A stretch of 64,000 nt of DNA, taken from the NCBI RefSeq assembly GCF_019048065.1, contig NZ_CP077291.1:3720001-3784000 (forward strand). Direction: 5' to 3'. Position numbers and translations under genes: made by a program. The stretch is from Citrobacter farmeri (GTDB lineage Bacteria > Pseudomonadota > Gammaproteobacteria > Enterobacterales > Enterobacteriaceae). The notes beneath the pieces were generated by a model. That model did not search any database, was not told where the DNA came from, and worked only from the letters and a program-made list of their open reading frames with translations. The stretch's first letter is position 1; the number at the start of each line of letters is the position of its first letter. Positions 40,769 through 51,402 of this stretch are shown piece by piece.

Positions 40769-43021
40769 TTAGAAACGGAAAGTTGCAGTAGCAACGACCT
40801 GACGTTCCGCGCCCCAGAAGCAGCCATAGGTGTTAAAGCAGCTAGCGACATATTCGCGGTCAAACAGGTTGTTGACATGCAGCGCGACGTTGGAACCCGC
40901 CATGCCAAGGCGTGCCAGGTCGTACCGAACCAGCGCATCCACCAGGGTATAGCTGCCGACTTTAAAGGAGTTCGCCGGATCGCCATAGCTTGAGCTGGTA
41001 TAGCGAACGCCAGTGCCCAGGGTCAGGCCGGAGAGCGGGCCGTCAAACATCGTGTAATCACCCCACAGCGACGCCATGTGTTTTGGCACCTGCGCCGGGG
41101 TGTTGCCTTTGTAGTTGGTGTCGGTGGTGTATTCCGCATCCGTATAGGTGTAGGAGCCCACCACGTTAACGCTGGCAGACAGCGCCGCTTTCGCTTCCAC
41201 TTCCACGCCGCGGGAACGAATTTCACCCCCTTCAACCGAGAAGAAGGAACCGTTAGGATCCGCCATCAGGTTGTTGGTTTTGGTCAACTGATAGACCGCA
41301 CCGGTGATCACAATCGGACGATCGCTCGGAACATATTTCACGCCCGCTTCGTACTGTTTGCCTTTAGACGGTGCAAAGATGCTGCCGTTCGCGCCCACGG
41401 TAGAAGCCGGTTCGAACGATTCGCTGTAGCTGAAGTACGGGGTCACGCCGTTGTCGAACAGGTAGTTAACGCCGCCACGCCAGGTGAACTCGTTATCATT
41501 ACGTGAATGCTGGATATTCTCTTCACGATCCAGAGAGTCCTGCTGCGCCCAGTCGTAACGTCCGCCCAGAGTCACCAGAACGTTATCCCATTGCATCTGA
41601 TCCTGGGCGTACAGGCCGGTCTGCTTCTGTTTGTTCAGAACGCGGTAAGCGGCGCCAGGTCCAGGGTGTGAGCCAAAATCAAAGTCGCTGCGGTCAAGGT
41701 TGTAGATGTCAGATGGCGCAACCGACCCCGCCCAGCCAAACCAGGAGTTGATGTCGTTACGCATGCGCATAAAGTCAACGCCGGTCAGCAGGGTGTGATC
41801 CAAAGAGCCGGTCGCAAACTTGCTTTGCAGTTGGGTATCTACAGAGAAGTTCTGCAGTTTTTCGTTATCATCCACGTACTGACGGGTCAGCGTATGACCC
41901 CACTGTGACTGCGGCACGCTGGCGCACGGACTGCTGCCCGGATTGCTCGAATAGAGCGGATCGGAGCACATGCCGTAACCGTAGACGCTGTTCTGCGAAA
42001 CTTTGTTTTCCGCGTAACGCAGGTTCTGGCGCACGGTAAAGGTATCGTTGAATTCGTGGTCGAAGCTGTAACCGACCATCTTCTCATTACGTGAGTAGGT
42101 ATTGTTGTTCGCGCCTTCGTTGAAGTCGGTCGACAGACGCTTACCGTTTGGCAGCGTGCTGACGGTCCCTTCTTTCGGCAACCAGCCGTAGTAACCGGTC
42201 TCAGGTTCGTTCTGGAAGTAGGACAAGAACGTAAAGTTAGTTTTGTCATCCGGACGCCAGCTAAAGGATGGCGCGATAGCATAACGCTGTTCTTCTGCAC
42301 CCTGCTGCTGCGCATTCGCCGAACGGGCCAGGCCGGTTAAGCGATAAGCGTAAACACCGTCGTCATCCAGCGCATCGCTGAAGTCAAAACCGGTCTGAAA
42401 CAGGCTGTCAGTGCCCATTTTAAACTGAACTTCTTTCAGCGGTTCGGTGGTTGGACGCTTGCTGACCATGTTCAACAAACCGCCCGGGTTGCTCTTCCCG
42501 TACAGAACGGAAACCGGACCACGCATCACTTCCGCGCGTTCCAGCATATAGGGGTCGATCACCGCATCGTTGTAGAAATTCCCCTGCATCTTCAGGCCAT
42601 TCAGATAGTTATTCTGACTTTGGCCGTCGGCAGCGAAACCACGAATGATCAGATAGTCATAGGTGTTAGACGCGCCACGGGTACCCACGGCAACGCCTGG
42701 AGTATAGCTGAGCGCCTCTTTTACGGATTTCGGCTGATGCAACGCCATCTCTTCGGCAGTTACCACAGAAATAGACTGCGGAACTTTTTGAATGGGGGTG
42801 TCCGTTTTGGTCGCCGTGGCAGACTGGCGTGCCGCGATCGTCGCTGCCGGCCCCCATGCACTTTCCTGCGGAGCAGGAGCCGCGGTCACGGTGATAGTGT
42901 CTTCTTTTTTCGGTTCAACCGCCGCCTGTGCATAGACAGACATGCCGCTAACCGCTGTGGCTACTACAACTGCGATTTTACGCAGCGAGTGTTTTGGCTG
43001 AGCAGTTTTTTGACGCGCCAT
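40769..43021 (-). CDS. fhuA: TonB-dependent ferrichrome receptor FhuA
   Basis: Outer-membrane ferrichrome receptor (750 aa) and the receptor for phages T1, T5 and phi80, colicin M and microcin J25 in E. coli. A 33-residue signal peptide precedes the TonB box (DTITVTAAP), a plug domain (about 45-190) and a 22-strand barrel ending in ATFRF. The two cysteines of loop 4 are kept, but the loop is longer and its sequence differs from E. coli. A Fur-box-like site lies upstream. Confidence 0.97.
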   Translation of the reverse strand: MARQKTAQPKHSLRKIAVVVATAVSGMSVYAQAAVEPKKEDTITVTAAPAPQESAWGPAATIAARQSATATKTDTPIQKVPQSISVVTAEEMALHQPKSVKEALSYTPGVAVGTRGASNTYDYLIIRGFAADGQSQNNYLNGLKMQGNFYNDAVIDPYMLERAEVMRGPVSVLYGKSNPGGLLNMVSKRPTTEPLKEVQFKMGTDSLFQTGFDFSDALDDDGVYAYRLTGLARSANAQQQGAEEQRYAIAPSFSWRPDDKTNFTFLSYFQNEPETGYYGWLPKEGTVSTLPNGKRLSTDFNEGANNNTYSRNEKMVGYSFDHEFNDTFTVRQNLRYAENKVSQNSVYGYGMCSDPLYSSNPGSSPCASVPQSQWGHTLTRQYVDDNEKLQNFSVDTQLQSKFATGSLDHTLLTGVDFMRMRNDINSWFGWAGSVAPSDIYNLDRSDFDFGSHPGPGAAYRVLNKQKQTGLYAQDQMQWDNVLVTLGGRYDWAQQDSLDREENIQHSRNDNEFTWRGGVNYLFDNGVTPYFSYSESFEPASTVGANGSIFAPSKGKQYEAGVKYVPSDRPIVITGAVYQLTKTNNLMADPNGSFFSVEGGEIRSRGVEVEAKAALSASVNVVGSYTYTDAEYTTDTNYKGNTPAQVPKHMASLWGDYTMFDGPLSGLTLGTGVRYTSSSYGDPANSFKVGSYTLVDALVRYDLARLGMAGSNVALHVNNLFDREYVASCFNTYGCFWGAERQVVATATFRF

Positions 43022-43043
43022 TGGTATATCTCTGATGGAAAGT

Positions 43044-43070
43044 GAATGATAACGTAAACGAGAATTATTA
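43044..43070 (-). promoter_or_regulatory. Fur-box-like operator of fhuA
   Basis: The A+T-rich stretch GAATGATAACGTAAACGAGA, continuing into ATTATTA, resembles overlapping 6-mer NAT(A/T)AT Fur sites. It lies 23-49 nt upstream of the fhuA ATG, where Fur-iron repression is known in E. coli. The match is partial. Confidence 0.6.
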
Positions 43071-43209
43071 TTATGCCGGCAGAATAATATTCGAAACGCT
43101 GCCGCGATAGCAAGCAATACGCGCCCCTACTAAAACTAAGGGGTTAATAAGTATCCAGATGAAAAGAAAGGGTTAAGAAAGTGGTGTGAAATGTTTTTGT
43201 GGGGGAATT

Positions 43210-43298
43210 GCCGGATGGCGGCAAAAACGCCTTATCCGGCCTACAAACTCAATGCGGTATTGATCCTGTAGGCCGGATAAACGAAGTGCCATTCGGCA
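43210..43298. repeat. REP pair between mrcB and fhuA
   Basis: GCCGGATGGCGGCAAAAACG...ATCCGGCCTAC (43210-43244) and GTAGGCCGGATAAACG...CCATTCGGCA (43268-43298). It starts just after the mrcB stop and fills part of the 283-nt gap. The rest holds the fhuA promoter region. Confidence 0.88.
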
Positions 43299-43304
43299 CG
43301 ACGA

Positions 43305-45848
43305 TTAGTTACTGCCGAACATGTCTTTAATCCAACCCGCCACGCCGTCGCCGTCTTTCTTCTCTTCCTTCGGCGGCTGTTGTTGCTGTTGCTGCTGTTG
43401 CTGTTGCTGCGGCTGAGAAGATTGATCGAACGGGTTTCCGGTCGGCTGTTGCATCATTTCACCCTGTTGGCAGAGCGAATCCGGGTCTGATGTCCAGACC
43501 GGCAACGTGCGCATGCCGCCGCTGCAGACAAAGTTGCCGTCATAGTCGACACCCATCTCCGCAATATCCTCCGGCGGAGTCAGCGTCAGCGGCGTCGGCG
43601 TCTGGTTCGCCAGATAGCGCTGATAAATCGACATCGCTCCGCTCGCACCGTACAGCTTCGTTGGCTGGTTGTTATCGCGACCTACCCAGGTGATAGTCAC
43701 CTGGCTGCCGTCAATACCGGCAAACCAGGTATCGACGTTGTTGTTCGTGGTCCCGGTTTTACCCGCCAGATGCAGATTCGGATACTTCGCGCCAAGCTGA
43801 CGACCGGTGCCGCGCTGCACAACCTGCTGCATCGTCCACAGTGTCATATAGGCAGCCTGAGCCGGAACGGCGCGCTCCGCCTGCGGGAAGCTCTGGTACA
43901 GCACGGTGCCATCTTCGGCAATAACCGAACGCAGCGCGGAAAGCGGTGCACGGTTACCGCCGCTGGCGATCGTCTGGAACGCCTGCGCCACTTCGATTGG
44001 CGTCAGGTTCAGCGCCCCCAGCAGCATAGCCGGAACCGGATGCAGTTGCTCTTTCGGCACGCCCAGCTTCTGCCAGGTATCAGTAACGGCGGGCAGGCCA
44101 AGCGCCATCCCCAGATTGACCGTTGGTACGTTCATGGAGCGCGTCAGCGCATCCACCAGCATGACTTTTCCACTTTCGCTGTAACGACGATCGTCATTCT
44201 GCGGCGACCACACCTGACCGTTTGGCTGACGCAGTGCAATCGGCGCATCGGCAATCCAGGTATTCAGGCGATAGATTTTCGGCTGGCTCAGCGCGGTCAG
44301 ATAGGTCGCCGGTTTAGCCAGAGAACCAATCGAACGACGCGCCTGCATCGCGCGGTTATAGCCAGCAAACTGCGGTTCAGCGCCACCGACCATGGCGCGG
44401 ACTTCGCCACTGAAGCGGTCCACCACCACAATCGCAGTTTCCAGATCGCTCAGCTTGCGCTGTTTTTTCAGTTCCGGAATCCCGTCAACCGCCGCTTTCT
44501 CGGCTGCATCCTGGGCAACAGAATCAAAGGTAGTAAAGATCTTCACGCCGGAGAGATCTTGCACCTTGTCGCCCAGCTTCGCCTGCAACTCCTGACGCAC
44601 CATCTGCATAAACGCAGGCTGTGGTGAGATCACCCCACCGCGCGGCTGCACGCCTAACGGGCGCGCGCTCAGCATGTCGTACAGTTCCTGATCGATCACC
44701 TGCTGTTGTTGCAGAAGACGCAACACCAGGTTACGACGTTCAAGCGCCAGTTTCGGGTTACGCCACGGGTTGTAGATCGACGCCCCTTTCACCATTCCCA
44801 CCAGCAGCGCCTGCTGATCAAGGCTCAGTTCCTCTACCGGGCGACCAAAGTAGTACAGGCTCGCCAGTGGGAAACCGCGAATTTCGTTATCGCCGCTCTG
44901 ACCGAGATACACCTCGTTCATATACAGCTCAAGAATGCGATCTTTGCTGTAGCGCGCATCCATCAGCAGCGCCATGTAGGCTTCGTTAGCCTTACGCCAG
45001 TACGAACGCTCGCTGGAGAGGAACAGGTTTTTCACCAACTGTTGGGTCAGGGTACTTGCTCCCTGAACCGTACGCCCGGCGGTCAGATTCGCCAGCACCG
45101 CGCGGCCGATAGAGTATAAGCTCACCCCGTCATGCTCATAGAAATGACGGTCTTCGGTCGCCAGCAGCGTATCCACCAGTAGATCAGGGAAGCCGCTGCG
45201 CGGAACAAACAGCCGCTGTTCGCCGTTTGGCGATGAGAGCATGGTGATCAAGCGCGGATCGAGACGGAAGAAACCGAACTGGCGGTTGTTATCCATGTTG
45301 ACGATCGTGTCCAGACGGCCGCCATCGAACGACAGACGCGCACGCACCTGGCCCTCTTTACTGTCCGGAAAATCAAACGGACGGCGGATCATCTCAATGC
45401 TGTTGGCCTGCACGGTAAACTCGCCAGGACGCGTCATCTTACTGACCTGACGATACTGGGTGGCCTCCAGTAATTTGACCATCTCGTTTTTGCTGACCGA
45501 CATTTCCGGCTCAAGGTTGACCATCCGGCCATACACCGCTGCCGGCAACTGCCAGACTTTGCCATCGATACGGCTACGGATTTTTTGATCCAGATAGACG
45601 CCGTAGATAGCAAGCAGTACCGCAAAAACAATCGCTATTTTTAGCAGCAGCCACAACCAGCCGCGCTTGCCACGAGGCTTACGCCCTTTGCCTTTACCTT
45701 TACGCGGCATCGGTTCTTCATCCTCATAGTCATCATCATAATCGTCGTCATACTCATCATCTCTGAGTTGGCGACGGCTCACCTTTTGTTTCACCGGACG
45801 CGTGGGTTTCCCTTTGCGTCCAATTGGCTCGCGGTCATTCCCGGCCAT
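43305..45848 (-). CDS. mrcB: Bifunctional penicillin-binding protein 1B
   Basis: Class A PBP that polymerises and cross-links peptidoglycan (847 aa; 844 in E. coli). An acidic D/E/Y-rich tail and a basic [13 protein letters not shown] stretch precede the single membrane anchor (about 65-87). UB2H (about 110-200, which binds LpoB), the GT51 domain with [12 protein letters not shown], and the transpeptidase with SIGSLAKP and KTGTTNNN follow. The C-terminus carries a run of 11 glutamines, longer than in E. coli. ATG 45848 gives [10 protein letters not shown]. Confidence 0.97.
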   Translation of the reverse strand: MAGNDREPIGRKGKPTRPVKQKVSRRQLRDDEYDDDYDDDYEDEEPMPRKGKGKGRKPRGKRGWLWLLLKIAIVFAVLLAIYGVYLDQKIRSRIDGKVWQLPAAVYGRMVNLEPEMSVSKNEMVKLLEATQYRQVSKMTRPGEFTVQANSIEMIRRPFDFPDSKEGQVRARLSFDGGRLDTIVNMDNNRQFGFFRLDPRLITMLSSPNGEQRLFVPRSGFPDLLVDTLLATEDRHFYEHDGVSLYSIGRAVLANLTAGRTVQGASTLTQQLVKNLFLSSERSYWRKANEAYMALLMDARYSKDRILELYMNEVYLGQSGDNEIRGFPLASLYYFGRPVEELSLDQQALLVGMVKGASIYNPWRNPKLALERRNLVLRLLQQQQVIDQELYDMLSARPLGVQPRGGVISPQPAFMQMVRQELQAKLGDKVQDLSGVKIFTTFDSVAQDAAEKAAVDGIPELKKQRKLSDLETAIVVVDRFSGEVRAMVGGAEPQFAGYNRAMQARRSIGSLAKPATYLTALSQPKIYRLNTWIADAPIALRQPNGQVWSPQNDDRRYSESGKVMLVDALTRSMNVPTVNLGMALGLPAVTDTWQKLGVPKEQLHPVPAMLLGALNLTPIEVAQAFQTIASGGNRAPLSALRSVIAEDGTVLYQSFPQAERAVPAQAAYMTLWTMQQVVQRGTGRQLGAKYPNLHLAGKTGTTNNNVDTWFAGIDGSQVTITWVGRDNNQPTKLYGASGAMSIYQRYLANQTPTPLTLTPPEDIAEMGVDYDGNFVCSGGMRTLPVWTSDPDSLCQQGEMMQQPTGNPFDQSSQPQQQQQQQQQQQPPKEEKKDGDGVAGWIKDMFGSN

Positions 45849-45942
45849 GCTTTTTCTCCGCAACATTCAGGCGCAAAGGCCTGATTCTCTGTTCTTCCGT
45901 CAGAAGACAGAAGAAGAAATCTCTCAATTTTACTGTTCTTTT

Positions 45943-45975
45943 CCCGGATGTGGCCTGAACGCCTTATTCCGGCTT
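45943..45975. repeat. Single REP overlapping the hrpB stop codon
   Basis: CCCGGATGTGGCCTGAACG...TATTCCGGC forms one REP hairpin whose right end reaches the last bases of hrpB (stop at 45974-45976). It occupies the gap between hrpB and mrcB. Confidence 0.7.
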
Positions 45976-48403
45976 ACGAATACTTTTTTGTCCGCCGCGT
46001 CGGCGCCGTGTTCGCCGGATCGTCCGGCCAGACGTGTTTGGGGTAACGCCCTTTCATCTCTTTTTGCACCTCGCGATACGACCCCTGCCAGAACGCCGCC
46101 AAATCCCGGGTAATCTGCAACGGTCGTTGCGCGGGGGATAAAAGCTCCAGCACCAGCGGCACGCGCCCCTCGGCGATGGTTGGCGTACGGGCCTCGCCAA
46201 ACATTTCCTGCATTCTGACCGCCAGCGCCGGCGGGTTATCTTCGTAATAACGAATGGCTATCCGGCTACCCGTCGGCACAGTGTAATGTGTGGGTAACGA
46301 ACTCACCAGACGAAGCTGTAGGGAATAATCCAGTAATCCGTTCAATGCCTGGTGAACATCCAGCGATTTCAGGCCGCGCAGCGAATGGACGCCGCTCATA
46401 TGCGGCAGCAGCCAGTTCTCCAGCGTGTCCAGCAATGTCCTGTCGTCCACCGCAGGCCAGTCATACTCCGGCAGCCATTTCGCCGCACAGTGCAGGCGTA
46501 ACCGCAGTTGTTCTGCTGCGGGTGTCCAGTTAAGTACGTTCAGGCCTTTATCACGAATGCCGTTGAGCATCGCCAGATGCAGTTCCTCTTCGGATGGTTT
46601 TGCCAGCGGCTGGACTTTCACCGTCAACGCCCCGATCCGCAGTCTGCGCCAGGCTTTCAGCGTCCCCTGCGCCTCATCCCACTCAATGGTATCAGACTGG
46701 TGTAATAATTCAGGACAACGCTGGACAAGCGCGTCGATATCGAGCGGCAGCGCCAGCAGGATCCGCGCATCCGGCGACGCGCTCCCCTGTAATAACAGGG
46801 GCGCAATCAACCATTCGTGCCGCCCCAGCGCATCATCGGCGTCCAGCGCCACCCCCATGCCATTTGCCAGTTGATAACGCCCATCCTGGCTGCGTCGACG
46901 TGCGATGCGATCGGCAAAGGCCTGGGCCAGCAACGGAGCAATGCGCGACGCATCCACTTCGCCGTTGCGAACATTCAGACGGTTGAGAAGCTGCCGACTA
47001 CGCTGCTCCCAGGCGGGCTGATGGCGGGAAAACGCCACGCCAAGATCGGTATTGCCCATCCGCGGTGGCTCCTCAAGAACCGCCGCCAGCTTTGCCGCCG
47101 TGGCCGCATCGTCGGGTGTGGAAGCACTGACTAACATCGCGGCCAGACGCGGGTCGTTACCCAACGCCGCCATTTTTTGTCCCGTCACACTGAGCTGCTC
47201 GCCGTCCAACGCCCCCAGCAGGTGCAGTAATCGTTTCGCCGCCTGTAAATTGACTACAGGCGGGAGATCCAGCCAGGTGAGTTGCGCGGGATCGCGACAT
47301 CCCCACTGCAACAGTTCCATCAGCAAACCAGAGAGATCGCTGTGCAAAATTTCAGGATCCCCTTGCGCTGCTGCGCGTTCCGCCTGCTCTTTGGCAATCA
47401 GATGCAGGCAGATGCCCGGCTCCAGACGCCCGGCACGCCCGGCGCGCTGGGTCATGGAAGCATGACTGATGCGCTGCGTGATAAGCCGGGTCAACCCGGT
47501 ACGCGCGTCAAACCGCGCCACCCGCTCCTGCGCGCAATCAACTACCAGGCGAATCCCCTCAATGGTCAGACTGGTCTCCGCAATATTGGTCGCCAGCACA
47601 ACTTTGCGCATGCCTTGCGGGGCAGGCAAAATCGCTTTGCGCTGATCGTTGAGCGGCAGCGCACCATAGAGCGGACACAGCAGTACATCACTGCCGACTC
47701 GCGTACTTAACTGCTCTTGTACGCGCAGAATCTCCCCGACGCCAGGTAAAAAAAGCAGCAGCGAGCCAGGCTCCTTGCGCAGCAGTTCGGCGCAGGCAAC
47801 CGCCACGGCTTCGTCGAAACGCAACTGCGGCGCCAGCGGCTGATAACGGCGCTCAACGGGAAAGGCACGCCCTTCAGAAACAATCGCTGGCGCATCCGGC
47901 AGGCACTGTTGCAGGCGATCGTTATCCAGCGTGGCGGACATGATCAGCAGCTTGAGGTCATCGCGCAGCCCTTGCTGTACGTCCAGCAGCAACGCCAGCG
48001 CGAGATCCGCCTGCAAACTGCGTTCGTGAAATTCATCGAGGATCACCAGCCCCACGCCGCTGAGCTCCGGATCGCGCTGGATCATCCGCGTCAGCACCCC
48101 TTCGGTGACCACCTCAAGCCGTGTTGCAGGCCCGACGCAGGATTGCGCCCGCATCCGATAACCGACCGTCTCACCGGGCTTTTCATCGAGCAGTTCGGCA
48201 AGCCTTTGTGCCACGTTACGCGCCGCCAGACGACGTGGTTCCAACAGGATAATCCGCCCTTTGATAGCCTTGTGCGCCAGAAACTGTAGCGGTAACCAGG
48301 TTGACTTACCGGCGCCCGTCGGCGCGCTCAGCAGTACCTGCGGCGCAGAGTCCAGGGCGGTAAGCAATTCAGGCAGTACAGCAGCAACCGGTAACGACGT
48401 CAC
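45974..48403 (-). CDS. hrpB: ATP-dependent helicase HrpB
   Basis: DEAH-box helicase of unknown cellular role (809 aa, the E. coli length). Walker A is APTGAGKSTWL (about 25-35), the DExH box is LDEFHER, motif III is MSATLD, and motif VI is QRAGRAGR. The C-terminal helicase-associated and HrpB-specific domains are complete. GTG 48403, 7 nt after GGAG, gives the family N-terminus; the open frame continues 15 codons upstream without similarity. It is divergent from thpR. Confidence 0.93.
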   Translation of the reverse strand: MTSLPVAAVLPELLTALDSAPQVLLSAPTGAGKSTWLPLQFLAHKAIKGRIILLEPRRLAARNVAQRLAELLDEKPGETVGYRMRAQSCVGPATRLEVVTEGVLTRMIQRDPELSGVGLVILDEFHERSLQADLALALLLDVQQGLRDDLKLLIMSATLDNDRLQQCLPDAPAIVSEGRAFPVERRYQPLAPQLRFDEAVAVACAELLRKEPGSLLLFLPGVGEILRVQEQLSTRVGSDVLLCPLYGALPLNDQRKAILPAPQGMRKVVLATNIAETSLTIEGIRLVVDCAQERVARFDARTGLTRLITQRISHASMTQRAGRAGRLEPGICLHLIAKEQAERAAAQGDPEILHSDLSGLLMELLQWGCRDPAQLTWLDLPPVVNLQAAKRLLHLLGALDGEQLSVTGQKMAALGNDPRLAAMLVSASTPDDAATAAKLAAVLEEPPRMGNTDLGVAFSRHQPAWEQRSRQLLNRLNVRNGEVDASRIAPLLAQAFADRIARRRSQDGRYQLANGMGVALDADDALGRHEWLIAPLLLQGSASPDARILLALPLDIDALVQRCPELLHQSDTIEWDEAQGTLKAWRRLRIGALTVKVQPLAKPSEEELHLAMLNGIRDKGLNVLNWTPAAEQLRLRLHCAAKWLPEYDWPAVDDRTLLDTLENWLLPHMSGVHSLRGLKSLDVHQALNGLLDYSLQLRLVSSLPTHYTVPTGSRIAIRYYEDNPPALAVRMQEMFGEARTPTIAEGRVPLVLELLSPAQRPLQITRDLAAFWQGSYREVQKEMKGRYPKHVWPDDPANTAPTRRTKKYS

Positions 48404-48476
48404 AAATAGCTCCAGAGGGTTAACATTCTTCGCGCCGCATTGTAGCATCGCGTTAATTCATAACCGAGTACCTAAG

Positions 48477-49007
48477 ATGTCTGAGCCGAAACGGCTGTTT
48501 TTTGCCATCGAACTGCCCGCCACGGTACGTGAGCAAATTATCTCGTGGCGGGCGGCTAATTTCCTCCCTGAGGCGGGGCGCCCCGTTGCAGCCGATAACC
48601 TGCATTTGACGCTGGCGTTTCTGGGTGAGGTAAGCCCTGACAAACAACAGGCGCTGATCGCCCTGGCCGGACGCATTCGTCAGCCCGGATTTACGCTCAG
48701 TCTGGATGATGCCGGGCAGTGGTTACGCTCTCGCGTGATCTGGCTGGGGACGCGTCAGTCCCCGCGTGGGCTGTTGCAACTGGCAAATATTCTGCGGGCC
48801 CAGGCGGCGCGCAGCGGGTGTTATCAAAGTCCACAGCCGTTTCATCCTCACGTGACGCTGCTGCGCGACGCCAGCCACGCCGTGGCGATCCCGCCGCCAG
48901 GCTTTTGCTGGTCATTTCCAGTGACGGAATTTGCCCTGTACGCCTCCTCTTTTTCCCGAGGACGCACGCGTTACGCCAAACTTCAGCGCTGGACGCTCAC
49001 CAAATAA
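48477..49007 (+). CDS. thpR: RNA 2',3'-cyclic phosphodiesterase (LigT)
   Basis: 2H phosphoesterase (176 aa) that opens 2',3'-cyclic phosphates at RNA ends; early work gave it 2'-5' RNA ligase activity. The two HxTx motifs are HLTL (about 42-45) and HVTL (about 125-128). ATG 48477 gives MSEPKRLFFAIELP; only a weak TAAG lies before it. It is followed after 15 nt by sfsA, probably in one operon. Confidence 0.94.
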   Translation: MSEPKRLFFAIELPATVREQIISWRAANFLPEAGRPVAADNLHLTLAFLGEVSPDKQQALIALAGRIRQPGFTLSLDDAGQWLRSRVIWLGTRQSPRGLLQLANILRAQAARSGCYQSPQPFHPHVTLLRDASHAVAIPPPGFCWSFPVTEFALYASSFSRGRTRYAKLQRWTLTK

Positions 49008-49022
49008 GAAAGGAAATGCGTG

Positions 49023-49727
49023 ATGCAATTTACTCCCCCTCTCCAGCGTGCGACGCTGGTTCAGCGATATAAACGCTTTTTAGCCGATGTGATCACACCT
49101 GACGGGACTGAACTCACGCTACACTGCCCTAATACCGGGGCGATGACGGGGTGTGCAACGCCCGGTGATACGGTCTGGTATTCGACCTCGGCGAATATCA
49201 AACGCAAATATCCGCACACCTGGGAATTAACCCAGACCCAGACGGGCGCGTTAATTTGTGTTAATACATTATGGGCTAACAGACTGACGAAAGAGGCCAT
49301 TGAACAGGGACGAGTTTCAGAACTTTCAGGCTATTCCACGCTGAAAAGCGAAGTAAAATACGGCGCCGAACGGAGCCGTATTGATTTTATGTTACAGGCA
49401 GATTCACGGCCTGACTGCTATATTGAAGTGAAATCGGTAACGTTAGCGGAAAAGGATTTTGGTTATTTTCCCGATGCCATCACTGAACGAGGTCAGAAAC
49501 ATCTTCGGGAACTGATGAGCGTAGCGGCTGAGGGCAAACGCGCAGTGATTTTCTTTGCCGTTCTGCACTCCGCCATTACACGGTTTTCACCCGCGCGCCA
49601 TATTGACGCGAAATATGCGCAACTATTGTTCGAGGCACAGCGTAAGGGGGTAGAAATTCTGGTTTATAAAGCGGAACTTTCTGCCGATAGTATGACTCTG
49701 ATAGAGCCATTAACTGTCACTTTATAG
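49023..49727 (+). CDS. sfsA: Sugar fermentation stimulation protein A
   Basis: SfsA family protein (234 aa) with an OB-like N-terminal fold and a nuclease-like domain holding RIDFML and [10 protein letters not shown] (about 110-140), which resembles a PD-(D/E)XK core. In E. coli, overproduction affects maltose fermentation; the biochemical function is not settled. The ATG follows AAGGAAA. It lies between thpR and dksA. Confidence 0.95.
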   Translation: MQFTPPLQRATLVQRYKRFLADVITPDGTELTLHCPNTGAMTGCATPGDTVWYSTSANIKRKYPHTWELTQTQTGALICVNTLWANRLTKEAIEQGRVSELSGYSTLKSEVKYGAERSRIDFMLQADSRPDCYIEVKSVTLAEKDFGYFPDAITERGQKHLRELMSVAAEGKRAVIFFAVLHSAITRFSPARHIDAKYAQLLFEAQRKGVEILVYKAELSADSMTLIEPLTVTL

Positions 49728-49904
49728 TGTTGTAAACAATTGGTTATTTAGTATTCTGGTCGCGTGCGCAAATACGCTTTTCCTCACAGGGTTGTCAAGT
49801 GTTACGTTTAGTTAATTGCTATCCGGAAAAGCATCTGCTATTTATAGCGACCTGATTTTTCCCCCGAACATGGGGATCGATAGTGCGTGTTAAGGAGAAG
49901 CAAC

Positions 49905-50360
49905 ATGCAAGAAGGGCAAAACCGTAAAACATCGTCCCTGAGTATTCTCGCCATCGCTGGGGTGGAGCCGTACCAGGAGAAACCGGGCGAAGAGTATATG
50001 AACGAAGCCCAGCTGTCGCACTTCAGGCGTATTCTTGAAGCATGGCGTAATCAACTTAGGGATGAAGTCGATCGCACCGTTACTCATATGCAGGATGAAG
50101 CTGCCAACTTCCCGGACCCGGTAGACCGTGCCGCGCAGGAAGAAGAGTTCAGCCTCGAACTGCGTAACCGTGACCGTGAGCGCAAACTGATCAAAAAGAT
50201 CGAGAAAACGCTGAAGAAGGTTGAAGACGAAGATTTCGGCTACTGCGAATCCTGCGGTGTAGAAATTGGTATTCGTCGCCTGGAAGCGCGTCCAACAGCC
50301 GATCTGTGTATCGACTGCAAAACGCTGGCTGAAATTCGCGAAAAACAAATGGCCGGCTAA
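49905..50360 (+). CDS. dksA: RNA polymerase-binding transcription factor DksA
   Basis: Stringent-response cofactor that enters the RNA polymerase secondary channel with ppGpp (151 aa). The coiled-coil tip carries [11 protein letters not shown] with the key aspartates near 71 and 74. The zinc finger is CESCG...CIDCK (about 114-138). The start is ATG 49905 behind AAGGAG; an upstream in-frame codon adds six residues. A strong terminator separates it from gluQ. Confidence 0.99.
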   Translation: MQEGQNRKTSSLSILAIAGVEPYQEKPGEEYMNEAQLSHFRRILEAWRNQLRDEVDRTVTHMQDEAANFPDPVDRAAQEEEFSLELRNRDRERKLIKKIEKTLKKVEDEDFGYCESCGVEIGIRRLEARPTADLCIDCKTLAEIREKQMAG

Positions 50361-50383
50361 GGCCTGGCGTTTGAAACGTTTAC

Positions 50384-50416
50384 AACAGGCGGGGTTTTCC
50401 CCGCCTGTTCATTTTT
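50384..50416 (+). terminator. Terminator between dksA and gluQ
   Basis: An 11-bp stem AACAGGCGGGG/CCCCGCCTGTT with a TTTT loop, then ATTTTT. gluQ begins 10 nt later with no room for a promoter in between, so gluQ expression should depend on readthrough, as is known in E. coli. Confidence 0.93.
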
Positions 50417-50425
50417 ACGCAAAAG

Positions 50426-51322
50426 ATGACTGACTCACACTACATTGGCCGATTCGCCCCATCACCTTCCGGCGAACTGCACTTTGGCTCCCTCATTGCA
50501 GCCCTGGGCAGCTATTTACAGGCTCGCGCCCGTCAGGGTATATGGCGAGTACGTATAGAAGATATTGATCCCCCTCGTGAAGTTCCCGGTGCCGCTGACA
50601 CTATTCTGCGTCAACTGGAACATTACGGCCTCCACTGGGATGGCGACATACTATGGCAATCACAGCGCCATGATGCCTACCGCGAAGCGCTCGCCTGGTT
50701 ATACGACCGGGGGTTGAGCTACTACTGCACCTGTACCCGAGCACGGATCCAGAGCGTTGGCGGGATTTATGATGGTCACTGCCGCGAGTTACATAACGGA
50801 CCGGAGCAGGCGGCGGTTCGTATTAAACAGCAGCATCCCATCACCCGTTTTCACGATCGACTTCGCGGAGAGATTCAGGCTGACGAACGACTGGCGAGAG
50901 AAGATTTTATTATCCATCGTCGTGACGGACTGTTTGCCTATAACCTGGCAGTGGTGGTGGATGATCACTTTCAGGGGGTCAGCGAAATCGTGCGCGGTGC
51001 CGATTTAATCGAGCCAACGGTGCGACAAATCTCACTGTACCAGCAGTTTGGCTGGACACCTCCGGACTATATTCATCTGCCGCTGGCGCTCAATGAACAA
51101 GGCGCTAAACTTTCCAAACAGAATCATGCCCCTGCCTTGCCGCAAGGCGATCCGCGTCCCGTTCTTATGGACGCGCTGCGCTTTCTTGGCCAACAAAGTG
51201 ACTTGCCGTGGCAGGAGATGCGCGTCGACGAGATCCTGGCATTCGCCGTGACAAACTGGACGCTTTCGACGATACCGGAATCGGCGATTGTAAATCCGGC
51301 ATTCTCAAATACGTCGTGCTGA
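50426..51322 (+). CDS. gluQ: Glutamyl-Q tRNA(Asp) synthetase
   Basis: Truncated GluRS-like enzyme (298 aa) that puts glutamate on queuosine-34 of tRNA(Asp), not on a tRNA acceptor end. The HIGH-like motif is [13 protein letters not shown] (residues 12-24), the KMSKS-like motif is KLSKQN, and zinc-binding cysteines are in [10 protein letters not shown] with a later C. The anticodon-binding domain of true GluRS is absent, as in the family. It sits behind the dksA terminator. Confidence 0.95.
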   Translation: MTDSHYIGRFAPSPSGELHFGSLIAALGSYLQARARQGIWRVRIEDIDPPREVPGAADTILRQLEHYGLHWDGDILWQSQRHDAYREALAWLYDRGLSYYCTCTRARIQSVGGIYDGHCRELHNGPEQAAVRIKQQHPITRFHDRLRGEIQADERLAREDFIIHRRDGLFAYNLAVVVDDHFQGVSEIVRGADLIEPTVRQISLYQQFGWTPPDYIHLPLALNEQGAKLSKQNHAPALPQGDPRPVLMDALRFLGQQSDLPWQEMRVDEILAFAVTNWTLSTIPESAIVNPAFSNTSC

Positions 51323-51402
51323 GCTATGATTAGCCGCTATTTTTACACAGCACATGATTTGAACTGAATTCTGAATATTGTTTGACACTACCGAGGTGCA
51401 CT

